Shown in pieces: positions 63,325 to 64,000 of a stretch of 64,000 nucleotides of DNA; positions within the stretch are counted from its first letter, which is position 1; each line of letters starts with the position of its first letter. The DNA lies in assembly GCA_910579415.1 (NCBI GenBank), contig CAJTUY010000001.1:40035-104034 (forward strand), given 5' to 3'. The DNA is from an uncultured Clostridia bacterium. GTDB taxonomy: Bacteria; Bacillota; Clostridia; UBA1381. Made by a program: the position numbers and the translations under genes. The notes under the pieces were generated by a model that ran no database searches, was not told where the DNA came from, and worked only from the letters and a program-made list of their open reading frames with translations.

Positions 63325-64000
63325 ATTCTTTTTAATTCTCCCGCACCTATTTTATGAATGGTACCGTCACATGAAATCCACACGGGTATTGCGTTCGGGT
63401 TTAAAACCATATCTCCGTTGGCAGTATATTTGAGATTTTGAGCGGCGTTCATATAATCGACAATTTCTATGTTTGTTGCATACCATATATCGTCCCTGTT
63501 TCCTATAAATTCGCAGAAGCCTTCTATCAAATCCCAACTGTTGTCGCGGTCAAATTCATAGCTGTGACCCCATACATACATCATATAAAGGTATTGTGTC
63601 TTATGTAAGTCGGCGAATTTTTCGGCATTCTCCATAAGATTATGACCGTGATGGCATGTGGATTTCCATAAAAGATAATTTTCGGGCATTGCAAAATTAT
63701 CGGTGTTTCCGACTACCCGGCAGTACTCTATACCGCAGGAGGGAAGAAGCTTTACAATGTCGTCGCTGTATGAGCCGTTCGGATAGCTCATGCCGCGTAC
63801 AGGATAGCCTGTGGCAGCTTCAAGGGCTTTTCTGTCCTCAATTATCTGCTGAACAACCTGACTTAAGGGACAGCGTTCAATGGTGGGATGGGTAGATGTG
63901 TGACATGAAACCTCATGACCTTTGTACAGCTCCTCTATCTCATCAGGCTGTATTCTGTCTTCATCAACACCCATAAGCCCCGAATTTAAGTGGAAGGTTC
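63321..64000 (-). CDS. Polysaccharide deacetylase-family protein (N-terminus cut by window edge)
   Basis: The frame is open to the right edge, so only the C-terminal ~226 residues are present. NodB-like motifs FHLNSG, HEVSCHTSTHPTIE and GMSYPNGSYSDDIV are visible. A C-terminal ~60-residue extension follows. This family removes acetyl groups from wall or extracellular sugars. It overlaps the DUF2161 gene by 4 bp, so the two are coupled. Confidence 0.88.
   Translation of the reverse strand, partial: TFHLNSGLMGVDEDRIQPDEIEELYKGHEVSCHTSTHPTIERCPLSQVVQQIIEDRKALEAATGYPVRGMSYPNGSYSDDIVKLLPSCGIEYCRVVGNTDNFAMPENYLLWKSTCHHGHNLMENAEKFADLHKTQYLYMMYVWGHSYEFDRDNSWDLIEGFCEFIGNRDDIWYATNIEIVDYMNAAQNLKYTANGDMVLNPNAIPVWISCDGTIHKIGAGELKRI

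Noticed and set aside
1..64000. CRISPR arrays, insertion sequences, prophage, tRNA or rRNA genes
   Set aside because: No regularly spaced repeats, transposase, integrase or phage motifs, and no cloverleaf or rRNA signature noticed in the intergenic regions read by eye.

Overview
The window looks like the chromosome of an anaerobic, low-to-moderate GC, monoderm Clostridia-type Firmicute, probably gut-associated. The support is a ctsR-mcsA-mcsB-clpC operon, RNase Y with YmdB, AddAB instead of RecBCD, meso-DAP dehydrogenase, S-layer homology (SLH) anchoring, dockerin-like repeats, a GlgC/GlgD glycogen pathway, HydG and a putative group B [FeFe] hydrogenase. I see no phage, insertion sequence, CRISPR array, tRNA or rRNA. 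Gene density is high, and most start sites follow a strong AAAGGAGG-like ribosome binding site.

Layout. 1-2555 (minus): the CtsR stress operon, with a CtsR operator visible downstream of its promoter and clpC running off the left edge. 2629-4567 (minus): prfA and an SDR oxidoreductase. 4727-10773 (plus): cell-surface block with a large NlpC/P60 protein, a membrane protein, a secreted protein carrying two near-identical dockerin-like units, and a three-SLH-domain surface protein. 10946-14301 (plus): ung, coaE, lytic transglycosylase, cytidylate-kinase-like protein, uppP. 14370-15433 (minus): DUF4363/DUF421 membrane pair. 15541-21366 (plus): MBL hydrolase, YerC-like regulator, methyltransferase, gyrA and two cyclophilins. 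21412-26204: L,D-transpeptidase, TauE/SafE permease, ymdB and rny.

26718-38309 is a complete glycogen module: branching enzyme, ADP-glucose pyrophosphorylase pair GlgC/GlgD, glycogen synthase, phosphorylase, a GH13 hydrolase and a HAD phosphatase. Both GlgB and GlgA carry lysine/alanine-rich C-terminal tails. 38320-40576 holds an orphan PduB-type microcompartment shell gene divergent from hydG. An EF-G paralogue, an MsmK/UgpC-type ATPase, tcdA, a low-molecular-weight phosphatase, addB-addA, ddh, cysE and an MBL hydrolase follow. The [FeFe] hydrogenase (56983-58455) is presumably matured in part by HydG. cca and the minus-strand ribosomal/secretion cluster rpmG-secE-nusG-rplK-rplA close the window, with a DUF2161 gene and a partial polysaccharide deacetylase at the right edge.

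The least explained parts are three structured non-coding stretches: a roughly 240-nt leader before rny that appears to hide the rny ribosome binding site, a branched structure between rny and ymdB, and a promoter-driven triple-hairpin RNA upstream of an unrecognised 107-residue ORF. The Lys-rich tails on glycogen enzymes, the orphan shell protein and the dockerin-like/SLH surface pair are the other items most worth following up. All family assignments come from reading motifs by eye; no database search was run.
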